A stretch of 64,000 nt of DNA from Penium margaritaceum (Eukaryota > Streptophyta > Zygnematophyceae > Desmidiales > Peniaceae), in assembly GCA_023375785.1 (NCBI GenBank), contig SZWC01009429.1:20045-84044 (forward strand), read 5' to 3'. Below the pieces are notes generated by a model, which saw only the letters and a program-made list of their open reading frames with translations, ran no database searches and was not told the DNA's origin. Each line of letters opens with the position of its first letter. The stretch's first letter is position 1. The position numbers and the translations under genes are program-made. This document shows, piece after piece, positions 1 through 12,510 of this stretch.

Positions 1-740
1 TTGAGTACGATGCAGACAGTCCACGGCATGTAAGAAAGCAGTCTCATGAAAGCAGTACCAAGGAGCAGTTAGAAGCCTTATGTGTGTAGGAGTTGGCACG
101 TGTGTCAACATCAGCCAAGCGATGGGAGTGTTGAGCAGGTTTTGTGTAAATCCAGAGGTGCCGCATGGGGAGGCGGTTAAGCGCATGCTGCACTACCTGG
201 ATAGCAGTAGCAGCCTTTGCCTCACCATCAACTGAAACAACAGCCCCATCCTTATGTATGGCTGCATCGACATAGATTGGGAAGATGATCCGGTTTGTGT
301 TTCTACTCGGAGGTCCTCCAATGGATTTGTGTTTCTACTCGGAGGAGAAGCAGTCACGTGGAGGAGAAAGAAGCAAGATTGCATCATCCTCTCCTCCACT
401 GAAGTAGAGTAGATCACCCTGAGTAAAGCAGTCTAGGAAGTCGTGTGCCTCCATGATCTACTGGCAAGCCTTGCACAATAGTAGACTGCAGCAACCACCA
501 TCTACTGTGACAATATGAGCGCCATTGCTCTGACCAAGAATGCAGAGTGTAATGCCCGCACCAAGCACATCGACCTACGGTACCACTTCATCTGTGAGCT
601 TGTGGCATTCGAAGGTGGTGGAGACCAAGTTTTGTCCTTCAAGCAAGATGCTGGCAGACTTCTGGACCAAGCCGCTGGTACCACAGTGCTTTCAATAGCT
701 AAGGGGACAGCGTGGACATGTGTGATTGTGAGTCTTGCAA
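1..740 (+). pseudogene. Copia RT/RNase H tail (remnant E)
   Basis: Decayed 3' end of a Ty1/copia pol. Recognisable pieces in order are the end of the reverse transcriptase (around 120-230, matching the copia VSRF...HW.AVKR.L.YL block), the RNase H D-W...STSGFVF.LGG..V.WRRKKQ block (around 270-400) and the RNase H C-terminal block CDNMSAIALTKN...RTKHIDLRYHF (around 510-600). The element enters from beyond the left edge, so its 5' end is not visible. It is old and broken in many places. The degenerate LTR at about 800-1294 is probably its 3' LTR. Confidence 0.75.
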
Positions 741-799
741 AGCGGGGATGGAGATGAGGGTACCAGGAAGTGAAAAAATAGTTAGCTCGATAAAACATC

Positions 800-1294
800 A
801 TATGGCATGAAAGTTGTATAAAGGATGTTTCACAGGTTCTAATTCCCTGCTCACTGGAAAACATTTAAGAAAATTGTTTGAGAACTTCTCAAATGCTTTT
901 AGAGCTTGGGCTGAGCTCCACAGCGTTTTTTACGTCAGTCAAAACCGGGTTCAGACAGCAACGCTGTCTCCGTTATGTGTCACGTCATGAAAGCGCCTCC
1001 CCTTGCCTAGCGTTCAGGGCATGGTGGACGGCTCTACCATGGGTTGCTTCATCGGCCGTAGCAGGGGCTCTACTGTTCCAATTTGAGCGTACTGCTTTTG
1101 AACTCAAACCCAATACCAAACATGTGTTGATTGAGGATTACTCTTTGTGACTCTTCTGCCTTCACTCATTGAGTGTGGACTTTGGTCTCCACTCCATCAC
1201 CATTGCCACACATTGGGTGCTCCAAACGGTGGCAGCGTACGCTAGTGAAGGCTAGGCATCCTTGAGGATGCCTCCACACCCCCTAGAGCTAACA
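800..1294 (+). repeat. Degenerate copia LTR (B/G/I clade), probably 3' LTR of remnant E
   Basis: About 500 bp resembles the 3' two thirds of the B/G/I-type LTRs elsewhere in the window. Shared blocks are the GCGCCTCC..TTGCCTAGCG segment near 990, the GGCCGTAGCAGGGGCTCTACT segment near 1055, and the closing stretch with GGCATCCTTGAGG...CCACACCC ending in CTAACA at 1294. The left boundary is uncertain. The divergence indicates an old copy. Confidence 0.6.
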
Positions 1295-1654
1295 CAGTCC
1301 ACATACATACTTTAAAGCTTTGGCTCCTTGAAACTTGAGCCTCGAGAACCCAAACCATCCAACAATTATCTAATGTTCATTCTAACCAAGAAAATGATTT
1401 TTATGCTACACTCACCAAGCTTCACATGTTGATTCTTTTCAGCCCCATTTTCACCGTTCTCTCCCTCACCTTATGACCACCTCCTCCTCCTCTTCCATAT
1501 CATCCGAGCTTCCCTGGACCCCATCCTCAGGTTCCTTTTCCTCAACGTCCGGGACAATGTCACTTTTCTCTTCAATCTACAACTCACTGGCCTGAACCGT
1601 CTCCTTCCTGCCTTGAACTGCTGGTGGAGGTGCAAAATTCAGCACAGAAGCATC
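1295..1654. other. No recognisable feature
   Basis: About 360 bp between the degenerate LTR and the decayed hAT-like transposase. No coding similarity, repeat or RNA could be recognised. A short CTCCTCCTCCTC run lies near 1482-1495. Confidence 0.5.
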
Positions 1655-3560
1655 TCAAAGGTGGAGATGTGGAGGAGTTCCGTTGCATTGTGTAGAAAAG
1701 TTAGTGCGTTGAGAACACGCGCTGGCTCTCAGATGACAAGCAAACTCATGCAGCATGGGCAAGTGGACAAGGTGCAATGATACCCAATCATAGGGCTTCA
1801 GCGCCCCCACCACCACCTTACCCACTGCACCATGTGCTTTGTCAATAAGCCGGTTGGTGGTCGGTGGGATCACATCCACCGTCAGCTTCAAATCTGGAAT
1901 ACTTCCAGCTTCTCCTGCATGTCTTCAGGCCTCTTGTCTGGTGCATAAGCCTCCACCATGCTAACCCAGTAATGTACCATCTCCACATCACCCCCCAGAT
2001 CATTGCTGAAGTGCATGGGATACACTCAGTGCACAGAGGCATAGAGAAGGTAGTTCATGCTGTTAGTCCCATGGTGCAAAGGCGTCGCATGGCGTGCTTG
2101 ACCTGGTTCCTGCCCCAGCTTGTTGCCAGCCCCCTCAACTCTGTCATGCAGTCCATCAAGCTTTTGTACAATTCACCTGCCTTTCCACGGTGTGTTCGCC
2201 ACACGTAGCACCAAAGCCAGCAGAAAAAGCAGGTACCTCAGCTGGCGGATCGGCAGCCAAAAGACATGCTCTTCCTTTGTTTGAACAGACCATCCCTCTG
2301 GCTCCCCATTCCTTTCCATCTCTTGTGGTTATCGAGCTTCAGCAAAAATGGACATTTTCTCAGAAGACACTGCAGCATGGAGTGGGTGATGAAAAACTTA
2401 GATTTACACCTTGGAATCAACACTCGCCCCCCCAACGGTTGCTTTAACCACGTGCAGAGCATGTCATTGCACAAAAAAATGTCACCACCTTCTCAGCACG
2501 CGCCAAGACTGCTGCCCCCCAGTCTGTTTTTCCAAATTCCTTCAGGACAAGGTTGATGTTATGGACACAGCATCCCTGCCACAGGGGAATACTTGAGGTC
2601 CTAAAAAAATCTCTTGTTGACTGAGATGTTCTCACAAACAACGCTGACCATGTTCCGGACGGCAAACTCCACAATGGCCTCTTCTATCATGGATGTCAAG
2701 TGGTCCGCATTCCTCACATGGCCCCTGGCATCCCTGGAGAAGACATGGCAAGCAACTCTTGGCATTGACTGCGATTTCATGTTGGATTGGGTGTTGCTGC
2801 TGGTCTGCCCACTTATCCACAGCGATCTTGACATCGTGAATGCTCCAGCCTTGATTGACAGATGCATCCACAACCTCTAGCTTTGCATGTAGCCGTGGAA
2901 GAATATTTTTTATAGCCTGAAGGAGGCATTTGTAGCCTGAGCCTAGCACACCCCTGTGTACCAAACAGGCTCCCTGCAGAAGCTGTTAGCCAGGCCAGCG
3001 CTGGCCATCAGCTTTCCGATGGGCATCTGGCAAGAGTTGGCAGTGGGATTGTACTGTGGCCACACGGATTTCTGCACCATCCCATCCATCCTGTTCACAT
3101 ATTCTAGCCTCACAGGCTGCTCCAGCATCTGCCGTGACTGTTCAATCTGATGCTACAACTCTGCTGCCGGTAAAAGTACCTCCTGCTGCTGCTGCTGCTA
3201 CAGCTGCTACTGATATTGCTAATTAACGGTGGAAGGGCCTGCTGAGGCAAATTCTGGGGCATACGTGTCTCCAGCATCCGCAGTTGGCATACCAGATTTT
3301 TCCAGTGCTTCCTCTTGATCCCTTCATTCAAAGAGGGCATGCCATGAAACTGGTTTGGGATTTTTTCCACAGGAGACACCCAGGCCATTGTAGAGCTGAG
3401 GAAAAGACGGGTTCCAGCCAGCAGGAGGAGGTGAAGCTCTTTCAAGTTCGATAACATCTCGGGTGATGGGAGGCGGATAGGCGCAGCAGGAGATGTTTCC
3501 ATTGGCACACCAAAGTGCCCTTGGATTGGTCGTAGGTGTCACTCTAAGTGACACAACAGC
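1655..3560 (-). pseudogene. Decayed hAT/DUF659-type transposase
   Basis: Minus-strand coding debris. The clearest block is GCCVHNINLVLKEFGKTDW followed by GAAVLARAEKVVTFF (about 2480-2570), which is the C..H.LNL..KD.G...W motif of plant DUF659 hAT transposases, where an H-containing motif follows the second catalytic Asp. An upstream block at about 3100-3400 would correspond to the N-terminal part. The frame is lost several times: the readable pieces 2444-2674, 2632-2964, 2943-3128 and 3110-3508 are in different frames with internal stops. The C-terminal dimerisation block was not found with confidence, and no inverted repeats or TSD were recognised. This is an old DNA transposon relic unrelated to the intact hAT at 45.8-50.5 kb. 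Confidence 0.5.
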
Positions 3561-4704
3561 TGCCACAAAGAAGCCCTGGATTCTTTGATGCTGTTTGGAT
3601 TAGGACAGCAGTGACGAGAAAGTGCATGTGTAAGTGCATTGCCATGGAGGTGACCTGATGGAGGAGGGAAAAAATCTGACTGAAACAGTTGCATGGAAAA
3701 AGATGCAGATGCCAAAGTAGGCAGGGACAAGGAGCCCCTGCCTGAGGATGATATCATGAATGCCTTCCTTGGAGGCATGGCAGGACCTGGTGTTCACAAC
3801 AGAGTGTGAAACACAGTGTTGGGCATCTTTCTCAGTGTTTGAAACCGAAGAGCAAGAGATCGTTGTTGCAATGCTGGAGTGCCACTCAGTGACGATGTCA
3901 CAATGACCCTCAGCTCAAAGATTCATCGTTAACGTGCAGAAACATACACACCAGACAATTTCATTTGAACAAGCCATCGGAATGAGCCCGGGCAGCGGAC
4001 ACTGGACAGCCTACAACAAGTTCTCTGCTGTTTTTTTTTTAACCCCGGACTCGATGCACCAGCCGCCCTTGCAGTGCGTCAGGAGATTGCGGCAACCAGG
4101 TTTCAAACTGGAACCAAATAAGTAAACTTGTGTTCACAAACCCCCACAAATGTGCAATGAAAAACACATAACCTGTCAAAACTACTTTTACCAAAGCCGT
4201 TTATAGATGAGTTTTTTCTACAAAAAAGTATCAAGTCAAGCTGCGGTTTGTAAGATTGTCATTATGTATATTGAGTTTCTTTGAAAAACACTTGAATTTT
4301 GTTTCATACATTATCATCCACGTCACCAAATTCAGTCAAATTCCACCTGTGTGCAAAAAATCTGCCACGCGTACACCAGGTACACCATCATTGGGAAATG
4401 AACTTGCCCTCAACTAGCATGCCAGCATGAAACGGCATGCACAACGTGTATGGTGTCTTGAAAATCATGGTGAGAATGCAACCGCAAATGTTTGGCTAAG
4501 AGGGTCAAACTCTACGCATGTGGTTTTTTTGGGCCTGAGGGGGTCCGTGCCAACCGCGATGGTTGCTGACATGTGACAGGTCAAACTTACCCTTAGCAGA
4601 CTGCCAGACATGAAAACGCATGGCAACCTCACATCACAGGGGCATGGCTGTGAACTGCTGTTCCCCGGCCGCATTGATGGGGTCACCATAGGACCCCGGG
4701 TCAA
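3561..4704. other. No gene recognised
   Basis: About 1.1 kb with only short open frames and nothing recognisable. It contains a T11 run near 4030 and AT-rich sequence from 4130 to 4330. It could be the flank of the hAT relic or unrelated old repeat sequence. The remnant D begins at its right edge. Confidence 0.5.
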
Positions 4705-4905
4705 CAAAGTGTCTGACCTTCCTGACCATGAGAAGGATGCCTCTCACATTATTGATGGAAAAGAAGATTTGTACCCTCCACAACAACAGTGATAGCCAGC
4801 AGGTCCAAGGAGCAGTTCACACTTTGAAATACCTTGGCAGCATATGACGCAGGTAGGAGTGAATGGACAAACTTCAACTATTTATTCTTGGTTCTGTCAC
4901 AGAGG

Positions 4906-5630
4906 TGTCGGTACTAGTGTGTGTGGATGCACCCTCAAGGATTCCTAGCTCTTGCTTGTTCACTCTATCAATGTTTGGGGCAGCCAATGGACACCCATGG
5001 TGAAGAGTGTGCAGCACAAAGATCACGGATGTGAGTGGGAAGAACATGTCTCATTCATTGGAACTGAACTGAAACAATTTTTTGTTATTAAGCATAAGTA
5101 TGTTTGATCACATCCTTATAGCCTGTGATCTAATCTTTCCAACGCATCCACAAACTTCCAAAACGAAGTAGTAGAGCTCAAGCTATGGCCGTCGAAGCAA
5201 CCCTTGGTGGAGCCGTCCACTTTGCCTTACACACTACACAATGGGAGCTGCTTAGACGGTAACCCGTCGGAGTGCCTTTCCTCACCCAGAAGTCAAGGAT
5301 AAGTTCACTCTAGCCAATGAGGTCCTGCTGGTTGCTTCATTCATGGCCCTCGTGCATTTGGAGCTCATTGGAGACAAAATCAGATCACTGGCGGTGGATT
5401 ATCCCGTCACTCATGGCGGGTACCAGATTCCACCCGCCCAACACCTGAACTTCGGGCTGGGCAACATTTCTGAATACTCAATCAAATCGAGCAATTAGAA
5501 GATCTATCTTGCATTGGAAAATCCAAGGAATCCAAATCTAAAGTCAGATCATGAGTTTAACCCCTCGTCAGGGGTCAAACCAGGGAGTACAATCAACGGC
5601 ACTCTTGGCAATGGGCACACCATGTTAACG
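4906..5630 (-). repeat. 3' LTR of element B
   Basis: About 725 bp. The plus-strand left edge TGTCGGTACTAG abuts the TSD AGAGG (4901-4905). The right edge near 5630 adjoins a purine-rich tract on the minus strand (complement of 5631-5642), as expected for a polypurine tract. It pairs with 23181-23906. Confidence 0.85.
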
Positions 5631-6662
5631 ATATCCCCCTTGCACTGCAGCCTTGATGCCCTGTCCTTGGAACCTGTAGCATTTCATTCCTCATATCACA
5701 GACTGAGCTCCATGGAGCTCGCATCATTCCTGTCTTTGTGCTGTGCCTTGGTGATGGCGTTGGCGAGAATGTTCTTAGTGCCCCAATGCACAGTAGTCGC
5801 ATCTCCCTTCGCCACCAAGTCTCGTGCAGAGGGATGCCAAATCTTGATGTGCTTCTTCCTCCTGAGCAGAACTCGGTTCTGGGTGCAACTGATGGAACTC
5901 ATGTTGTCCATATTGNTTGGTGATGGCGTTGGCGAGAATGTTCTTAGTGCCCCAATGCACAGTAGTCGCATATCCCTTCGCCACCAAGTCTCGTGCAGAG
6001 GGATGCCAAATCTTGATGTGCTTCTTCCTCCTGAGCAGAACTCGGTTCTGGGTGCAACTGATGGAACTCATGTTGTCCATATTGATTACCGTTGGCTTCC
6101 TTTGTGGCACCCAAAACTCTTTTAGCAGCCGCTTCCGCCGCAGTCTACTTTGCCACTTTTGCGAGTGCCATGCACTCCGCTTCGTTAATGGACAGTGTCA
6201 CACAAACCTAATTCTTCATTGCCCATGAAACTGCTGTACTACCAAGCACAAACACGTATCCTTTCGTTGCCTTTCTGTCATCGACATCACCAGCGCAGTT
6301 AGCATCGCAGTAACTGATCAACTGAAGGGAGTCGCCACGCGCTCTCCCTCCAAAAAAAATCTGTGTCTGTTTTGTTGCCTTGAGATAGCGGAGGATCCAC
6401 TTCACCACTTGCCAATGCAGAGGCCCAGGGTCAGCACCATAGCAGCTCACTTCACCCTCCGCAAAGGCCAGGTCGGGCCGTATTGGCACCATGGCATATA
6501 TGATGCTCCCCGCTGCGGACTGGTATGCCACACTTGCCATCTCCTCCTTCTCCTCATCCATGCTCTGCCCCATTCTCGAGCTCTGCTCACATGTGGTGGG
6601 CGTGCCAATGGGGTTGCACTCCTCCATGTTGTAGTGGCAAAGCACTTTGTACACGTACTTTG
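5631..6662 (-). pseudogene. RNase H and end of RT of element B
   Basis: Minus-strand copia pol. Recognisable are the HYNMEECNPIGTPTT block and QSAAGSIIYAMV.IRPDLAF (RT connection), GPLHWQVVKWILRYLKAT, then RNase H CDANCAGDVDDRKATKGYVF and the distal MDNMSSISCTQNRV...KHIKI block. It contains the single-N duplication at 5916. Element C interrupts the upstream side exactly at 6663. Confidence 0.85.
5748..6084. other. Assembly junction: 168-bp duplication around N5916
   Basis: Bases 5748-5915 recur as 5917-6084 with a single N between and about one mismatch (C/A near 5809 and 5978). Most likely two contig ends that overlap but were not merged. Confidence 0.9.
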
Positions 6663-7316
6663 TGTTAGCTACTGAGCTAACCACCTCTGGCACAGAAGCC
6701 ACAAAGCCAGAAAATCTCACAAAGGTTTTGACACCTTCTTCCTTTGTTGACATGTGTCATGCACCCCAAACTTAATCAGGCATACACTTTCCCTTCAAGA
6801 GTACTAACACATTAGCATTACATCTTAAGAAGAGCTCAAGTTGTCAATGCACAAGAGAGAATAAAGCAAGGGTTGATTGATCAGCATGCAAGACAAGTCA
6901 TTTTATAGGTGTCTCTCCTGTCTTGGAACTCAAAAGCACATTCCTGGGAAGTGGCCTGAACCAGCCACATCACCAATAGACTTGCACCATGGGCTTGACA
7001 CATAAGCATCGTAGTGTCAAGGTGACAGACCAACCATGTAGCGTCCAAGACGCTACGGACTTTCTTTCTTGGAAACTTCCATAGCAAACAAGATGTGCAT
7101 GGGGACATGATTGAACTCATGACCTCTCACTTGGCCAAATCAGCAATATGGCTAAGTCAACCACTCACCCACATGGTGTACTCACAGGTCATATCTCACA
7201 TGAGACAGAGCATACTTGAGTCACACGACAACGCATCCAGGGATCATACCTCAAGAAAATGCAGAGCATTCTTGATCCATCCTACAACACTGAACAAGGG
7301 GCAAAATCATTCAACA
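6663..7316 (-). repeat. 3' LTR of element C
   Basis: 654 bp, the same length as the A LTRs. It starts TGTTAGCTACTGAGC on the plus strand and ends TCAACA at 7316. It adjoins the minus-strand purine tract GCAAGGGAGAGATT (complement of 7317-7330). On the minus strand it contains a TATA-like CCTATAAAATG near 6900 and the tRNA-like module near 7105-7185. Confidence 0.9.
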
Positions 7317-7329
7317 AATCTCTCCCTTG

Positions 7330-8934
7330 CACCTTGCGTCATCATTTGTCATCACATGTGTTGACCATGCCGATACCTTGCCTTCCCGCCTGGTGGAGAT
7401 CCTTGTCCGGTGTCTTTGCAAGCATGTCAGCCCGGTTCAACTTGGTACCGACATACTCGAGCTCCGCTGTCTACTTGTGGACCAAGTCTCGAGCATAGTG
7501 GTAGCGAATCTCGAAGTGCTGTGTGCGCCTGGATAGGATGGGGTTCTTGGACATGTCAACTGCACTCATGTTGTCATTCTTGATGAACGTCACCATTGCC
7601 TACGGTGCCTTCATCTCAGATAGCAAGCTTTGTAGCCACTGCATCTCTTTACACACCTCAACAAAGGCAATGTACTCAGCTTCAGCTATTGAAAGAGAGA
7701 AACATTCCTCCTTGCCATTTGCCCAACTGACTGCACCTCCATTCAACATACACACGAAGCCGGAGGTAGATTTTCTATCATCGACATTCCCTCCCCAATT
7801 AGCATCGGTGTAGCACCGGAGACGGAGTGACGCGGATCCAGTGATGCCTCAAAACTGGAGCCCCACGTGGTGCGTTCCGTGAAGGTAGCACATGATGCAC
7901 TTCACAGCCTGCCAGTGAAGTGGACCATGATTGGCCACAAACCGGCTCACCTGCCCAATAGCATGGGCTATATCTGGTCAGGTGGTGACCATGGCGTACA
8001 TTAGACTGCCAACTACAGACTGATATGAGATGCCCAGCATGTCAGTTTTCTTCGCTTTATTGGATGGGGATGTGGAGGTGGAGAGCTTGCACTCCGACCT
8101 CATGGGTGTGCTGGCAGGCTTGCAATCTGCCATGTTGTATCATTTGAGGATGGATTCAATGTATTTTTTCTGGTTCAGGCTGATGATACTTTGTCCTCTG
8201 TCATGCTTGATGAAAATTCTAAGGTAGAATTGAAGAGGATCCATGTCCTTCATCTCAAATCTGCTACTCAGCTGCCCCTTGATATCATCTAGCAGCCGCG
8301 TCGAAGAAGAGCATAGAATGAGTTCATCAACGTACAAGGCGACCAACATGGTCCCTTTATCGCTCGTATGCACATACATGCTAGGGTCGTTGTCACAGTG
8401 CATGAAGGACTCCTTAGCCATGAATGCATCCATCTCCTGGTACCAAAGTCTTGGTGCTTGTTTTAGCCCATAGAGTGCCCTAACCAATCTGCACACCTTG
8501 CTCTCGGGAGGATCAACCGCCTCTGGAACCTCCATCAACACCTCCTAGTCAAGTTTTCTATAAATAAAGGCATTCTTGACATCAATCTGGTGGACCTCCA
8601 TGTTCTTGGCAGCAGCAATGGCGAGCATTGACCGGATGGAGGCAAACGTCACAACTGGAGCAAAGGTCTCATCATACTCTGCGCCAATCCGTTGAGAGAA
8701 CCCCTTTGCTACCACCCATGCTTTGTACTTGTCTAACTTGCCGTCCTGTTTCCTTTTTACTTTCAGTAACCACTTGAACCCCACAACGTGTGCCCTGGCA
8801 GGTCTGTCCACTAGTACCCATGTCCCATTCTCCTTGATGGAGCTGAGTTCACAGCAAATTTCTTCAAATTGCTTCTCCGCTTTGTCAGGCCGTTTGAGTG
8901 CCTCTGCAGCAGATGTTGGCTCCTCTAGAATCAT
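7330..8934 (-). pseudogene. RT-RNase H region of element C
   Basis: Copia reverse transcriptase and RNase H. Visible RT blocks are NGTWVLVDRPARAHVVGFKW, YKAWVVAKGFSQRIGAEYDE, TFAPVVTFASIRSMLAIAAA, MEVHQIDVKNAF, LYGLKQAPRLWYQEMDAFM and the LYVDELILCSSS block, which contains the YVD(D/E) active-site motif. RNase H follows toward 7330. It is closely related to the A element RT at 18.3-19.3 kb and is broken. Confidence 0.9.
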
Positions 8935-9339
8935 TAAAAAATAGTTGAAGCCTGTCCATTCACCCCTATCTGTGTCATAATGCTGCCAAGGTACTTTGAG
9001 GCGTGAACTAATCCTTGGACCTGCTGGCTGTTGCTGTTGGTGTGGAGGCTGGTGGTCTACTTCATCGTTGATGATGGGAGAGGAATCATCCTCATGGTGA
9101 GGATGATTAGATACGTCAGAATCAGAGTCTGAGTCCTACGAGTCATCTTCATCATCTCCTCTTCCTGTTCCAGTACCTAGCTCATGCCATTGTGCTGGTG
9201 CTTTGTCTCCCTCCTCAAGGAGATTTAGCCAGTCTCTCTGTTTTGAAGTGTTCTCAAGTTCAAGAAGCTCTCTCTTACTCACAGACGTTTCGTGGAAATC
9301 CACATCTTTGCTGCGGATGACCTTCTTGGATCCTTGGTC

Positions 9340-10814
9340 TCACAGTCTACATGCTTTGTGGGCGGTGTCATAGCAAATGAAAATGCACCTTCGTGCTCTT
9401 GCAACAAGCTTTCCAGGGCTGTCACCGGCCTGGACCTTGGCAAAGCTAGTGCAACCGATCACCTTGAGATGGGAGGCGTCTGGCTTCCTGCCTGACCATG
9501 CTTCTTGAGGCGTCTCCAGCTGCTGTGTCTGCTTCTTCTTGCCTCTCCATCGTAGATCTACTGCAGGTGTGAGGTTCACAAGGTAGGTAGTCGTACCTGC
9601 TGCTTCAGCCCAGAACCTAGGAGGAAACTTGGCGTCAAAGAGCATGCACCTTGTCATATACAGGAGGGTCTGGTTCATCCTCTCTGCAATGTCGCTGCTT
9701 TGAGGTGAGTAGGTGGTAGTTTTATGGTGTTCAATGCCTGCAAATTGAGCCACTTCCTATAGGCTTCATACTCTCCCCCATTGTTTGTCCTGAATGTCTT
9801 CACCTGCTTTCCACTCTGTCGCTCAACCATAGCGACTAAGACCTGCAGATTCTCATTCACCTCGCTTATGCTTTTGCGAAAGCATATCCAGACTTTGCGG
9901 TTGTTGTCGTCCATGCATGTGAGGAAATATTTGATTCCTCCATTTGACGATGTTTAAAAGGGACCACTCACGTCAGAGTGAACGAGGTCAAGGGGTGCAA
10001 GAGCATGCGTACTATTGCGCTTGAAGGGTCTCCTTTTCACCTTGCCTGGAAGGCATGGCTCACACATGATCCGGGCTCCCTCCGACTCATCACCTAGCTC
10101 CACCCTATGTACTAGCTCTTGCATTCCTATGAGCTCCATTGTGCGATGAGCCACGTGCCCAAAGCGCTTGTGCCACAGGTTCTTGGAGGATGTGCACAGG
10201 CTAGAATGAACAGCCCCGGTGGTTGCATTGGCTTGCGGTTTTGTTGCTGAATGGTCTGCTACCAGTGCTTCTGCTACTCCCACATGTCCTTCCACATCTG
10301 AATCTACATCGCTACTCTCCTCACCATCACTCTCATCCAAAGATTCAGCCGTTGGCGTTGTCGTTTTGGTCTGGAAGACACGGAGAACCTGTGCCACAAC
10401 CTTCTTGGCAGAGTAGGAGATGTTGATGTCCTTGGTAGGGACTATCGCCACTTCCTTCTCTGAAAAGACCATTTTCATGTCATGGTCAGTTATCTTTGAG
10501 AGGGAGAGAAGGTTGGCTGTGAAGGAGGGCAAGTATACCACCCCCTCTAGCTTGAGGTTGGAATCCAAACCGTTGACACCCAGTGTGACCAGCTTGTCAC
10601 CAATCCCCTCGGCTGTCTGGACCTTGCCGTTGACGACTCTGAAGCTCTTGTTGCATGGAGCAAGAGAGATGAAGTCTCTGTTCTCGTAAGTGGTGTGCTC
10701 CTTTATGCCCGATTCAAGGTCGTAGGCTCCCGGCCAGAGTATTGCCCTCCCTTTGTTGGAGGCACACTTGGCCATAAGCATGTGGGATCCTTCCCACCAT
10801 TCCCCCCTCGCCAT
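9340..10814 (-). pseudogene. Protease, GAG-pre-integrase and integrase region of element C
   Basis: In coding order (right to left) are the tail of the protease region (LVTLGVNGLDSNLKLEGVVY, LPSFTANLLSLSKITDH), the GAG-pre-integrase zinc block (LWHKRFGHVAHRT ... CEPCLPGKVKRRPF), and the integrase core with LDLVHSDVSGPF, DDNNRKVWICF, the TNNGGEYEAY block and SPQSSDIAERMNQTLL. An acidic DESDGEESSDVDSDVEGH stretch precedes the zinc block. The arrangement matches element A. It is broken. Confidence 0.88.
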
Positions 10815-10922
10815 TCATCCCCGTCTCCTTCCTCTCTCTTGGGTGCATGGCGCTCTTGAGCCCAATGTCCATCCTTGCCACTGTTATGACAGTTCCTTTG
10901 CGCTTTGCACCCCTTCCACTTT

Positions 10923-11926
10923 TGAATTTTACATAACAGGATCTTAAGGAATCTTCAAAGGTAGTCCTCAGATTAATCTGCCGTCTCATGCTTTGCTGGA
11001 TTATTGGTGATGATCTCTTAGACACGTATCACCACTCATACACACACAGGCACTCTTGCCTTAGTAATGTCTTTGACTATGCGATTCAAGACTATGAGCT
11101 GAAGGCACAGTTAAACGACTCGTCTCATAAGCTTTCCAACGGTACCAAGTTTGTTAAGAATGATCTTGTACAGACGAAGTAATGAGAAATACAAACCTAC
11201 AAGCTACTTAATTGTCTAAGCTAGCTAGCAGCAGAAAAACACAAGTGTTACGTAGTCCGGTATCCTGTGTCTTCGAGTTCTCGGTCACATGATCTCCCAG
11301 ACGCCGCTCGATGACCTCCGGTCATTGGCAGACCGAGGTTGGCGGATGCCCAGCGCCCTCGGTGCAATCCACGGACGAGATCGTCTGGATCTGCAGGTGT
11401 TTCCCATAGCCATTGATCTTTCTCGGGTGTTGTCTTGAGAGGAGCCGATGCTCACACTTCTCAATTCGTCAACGGCTCCGATCAGTTCGCTTCCCTCGCA
11501 ATGATTCGTGATCACAAGATCCATCTTTTGAAAGACGATGTCTGCCTCGAGCTCCAGTCCCTTGCCACGTCAGCAGACTTCATATTGAGAGGAGCTCACG
11601 CTCACACTCTTGCTTAGTCTTCCAGGCCACACACCACGTTTGCCCAAATCCTGTCAGGATGTATGGCGTTCGTTACCAATATTCAGTCAGCTCTACAGAG
11701 CTCCAATAGGATGAGTAGAGTAGGTAGGGTTGCGGATGGATGGATCAGTGGGATGCCTAAAGAGGCCTGCTCACAGCCATACCATACCCCGCCATGTGGG
11801 ATGGAAAGGAGGTTTGAGAGAGAGAACGAAGTTCTCTCTCGGCCCTCTTGTTTCCTTTTTGTTGTTGTTGTGCCGAGCCCAGTAAATTGTTGGATCAGGG
11901 ATCTGACTGCTGTCCCTTTTTCAACA
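10923..11926 (-). mobile_element. Unidentified 1.0-kb insertion in C gag, possibly a solo LTR
   Basis: Comparison with element A shows a foreign segment of about 1004 bp splitting the Ser/Asn-rich stretch of C gag. On the minus strand it begins TGTTGAAAAAGGG and ends near ATTCA, so it is bounded TG...CA like an LTR. It has no protein-coding similarity. It contains an imperfect internal repeat of GCTCCTCTCAA (minus strand), about 140 bp apart. No clear target duplication was found, so solo-LTR status is a guess. Non-LTR alternatives are not excluded. Confidence 0.5.
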
Positions 11927-12510
11927 CTAGTGCTGTTGCTTCCCTTCTTCCCAGAGGAGGAGGTATTGCAGAAGGTGCGACTGGTCTGTGAAGCAAAGGC
12001 AGTCATGTTTTTTCCACTGCTGCTACGACGTATGGCTTCATTCCACACATACTCGGAGACGGTGGTGTAGTAAACTTGATCTTCAGTCCAACCTCCTATC
12101 ACTGATGTCATAGGGCCCTTGCTTTCCGGAAGCGTCATTAGAAAAACTATGGCCTGCATGTTGGATTTCAGGTCCCACCCCATGCCAGTGGTTTGTTGCA
12201 CGAGTGTCTCAAACTTTTGCATAAATGCAGAGACATCCTCCCCTTCACCAAGCCTCATGCTCATAAGGTTTTGTGGAATGAAGAGACGGTTGGCAAGTGA
12301 GGAGGAGTGAAACACCTTGCTGAGTGTGGTGTATGTCGCGGCTGCCACTGTACAACCGCTAATGTGTGAAAGGAATGAGGGTTGTATGGAGGACACAAGA
12401 ATGGCGAGAGCCTTCTTGGCGAGCTTGACCCATGCCACAAGGTCAGCACCCTCTTCCTTTGGTGCTGGGATAGTTCCGTCAAAACATCCTAGCAAATCGC
12501 TGTCATCCAT
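11927..12510 (-). pseudogene. gag of element C (N-terminal part)
   Basis: Begins MDDSDLLGCFDGTIPAPKEE and runs through the UBN2-like copia Gag fold: WVKLAKKALAILVSSIQPS, LANRLFIPQNLMSMRLGEGE, DVSAFMQKFETLVQQTTGMG, PESKGPMTSVIGGWTEDQV. It is colinear with the A gag. The zinc-knuckle end lies beyond the 1-kb insert, near 10800-10922. Confidence 0.88.

Noticed and set aside
4705-4905. Small separate gene left of B
   Set aside because: It aligns with the A-element linker/RT start and continues at 23907 after the TSD, so it is part of remnant D.
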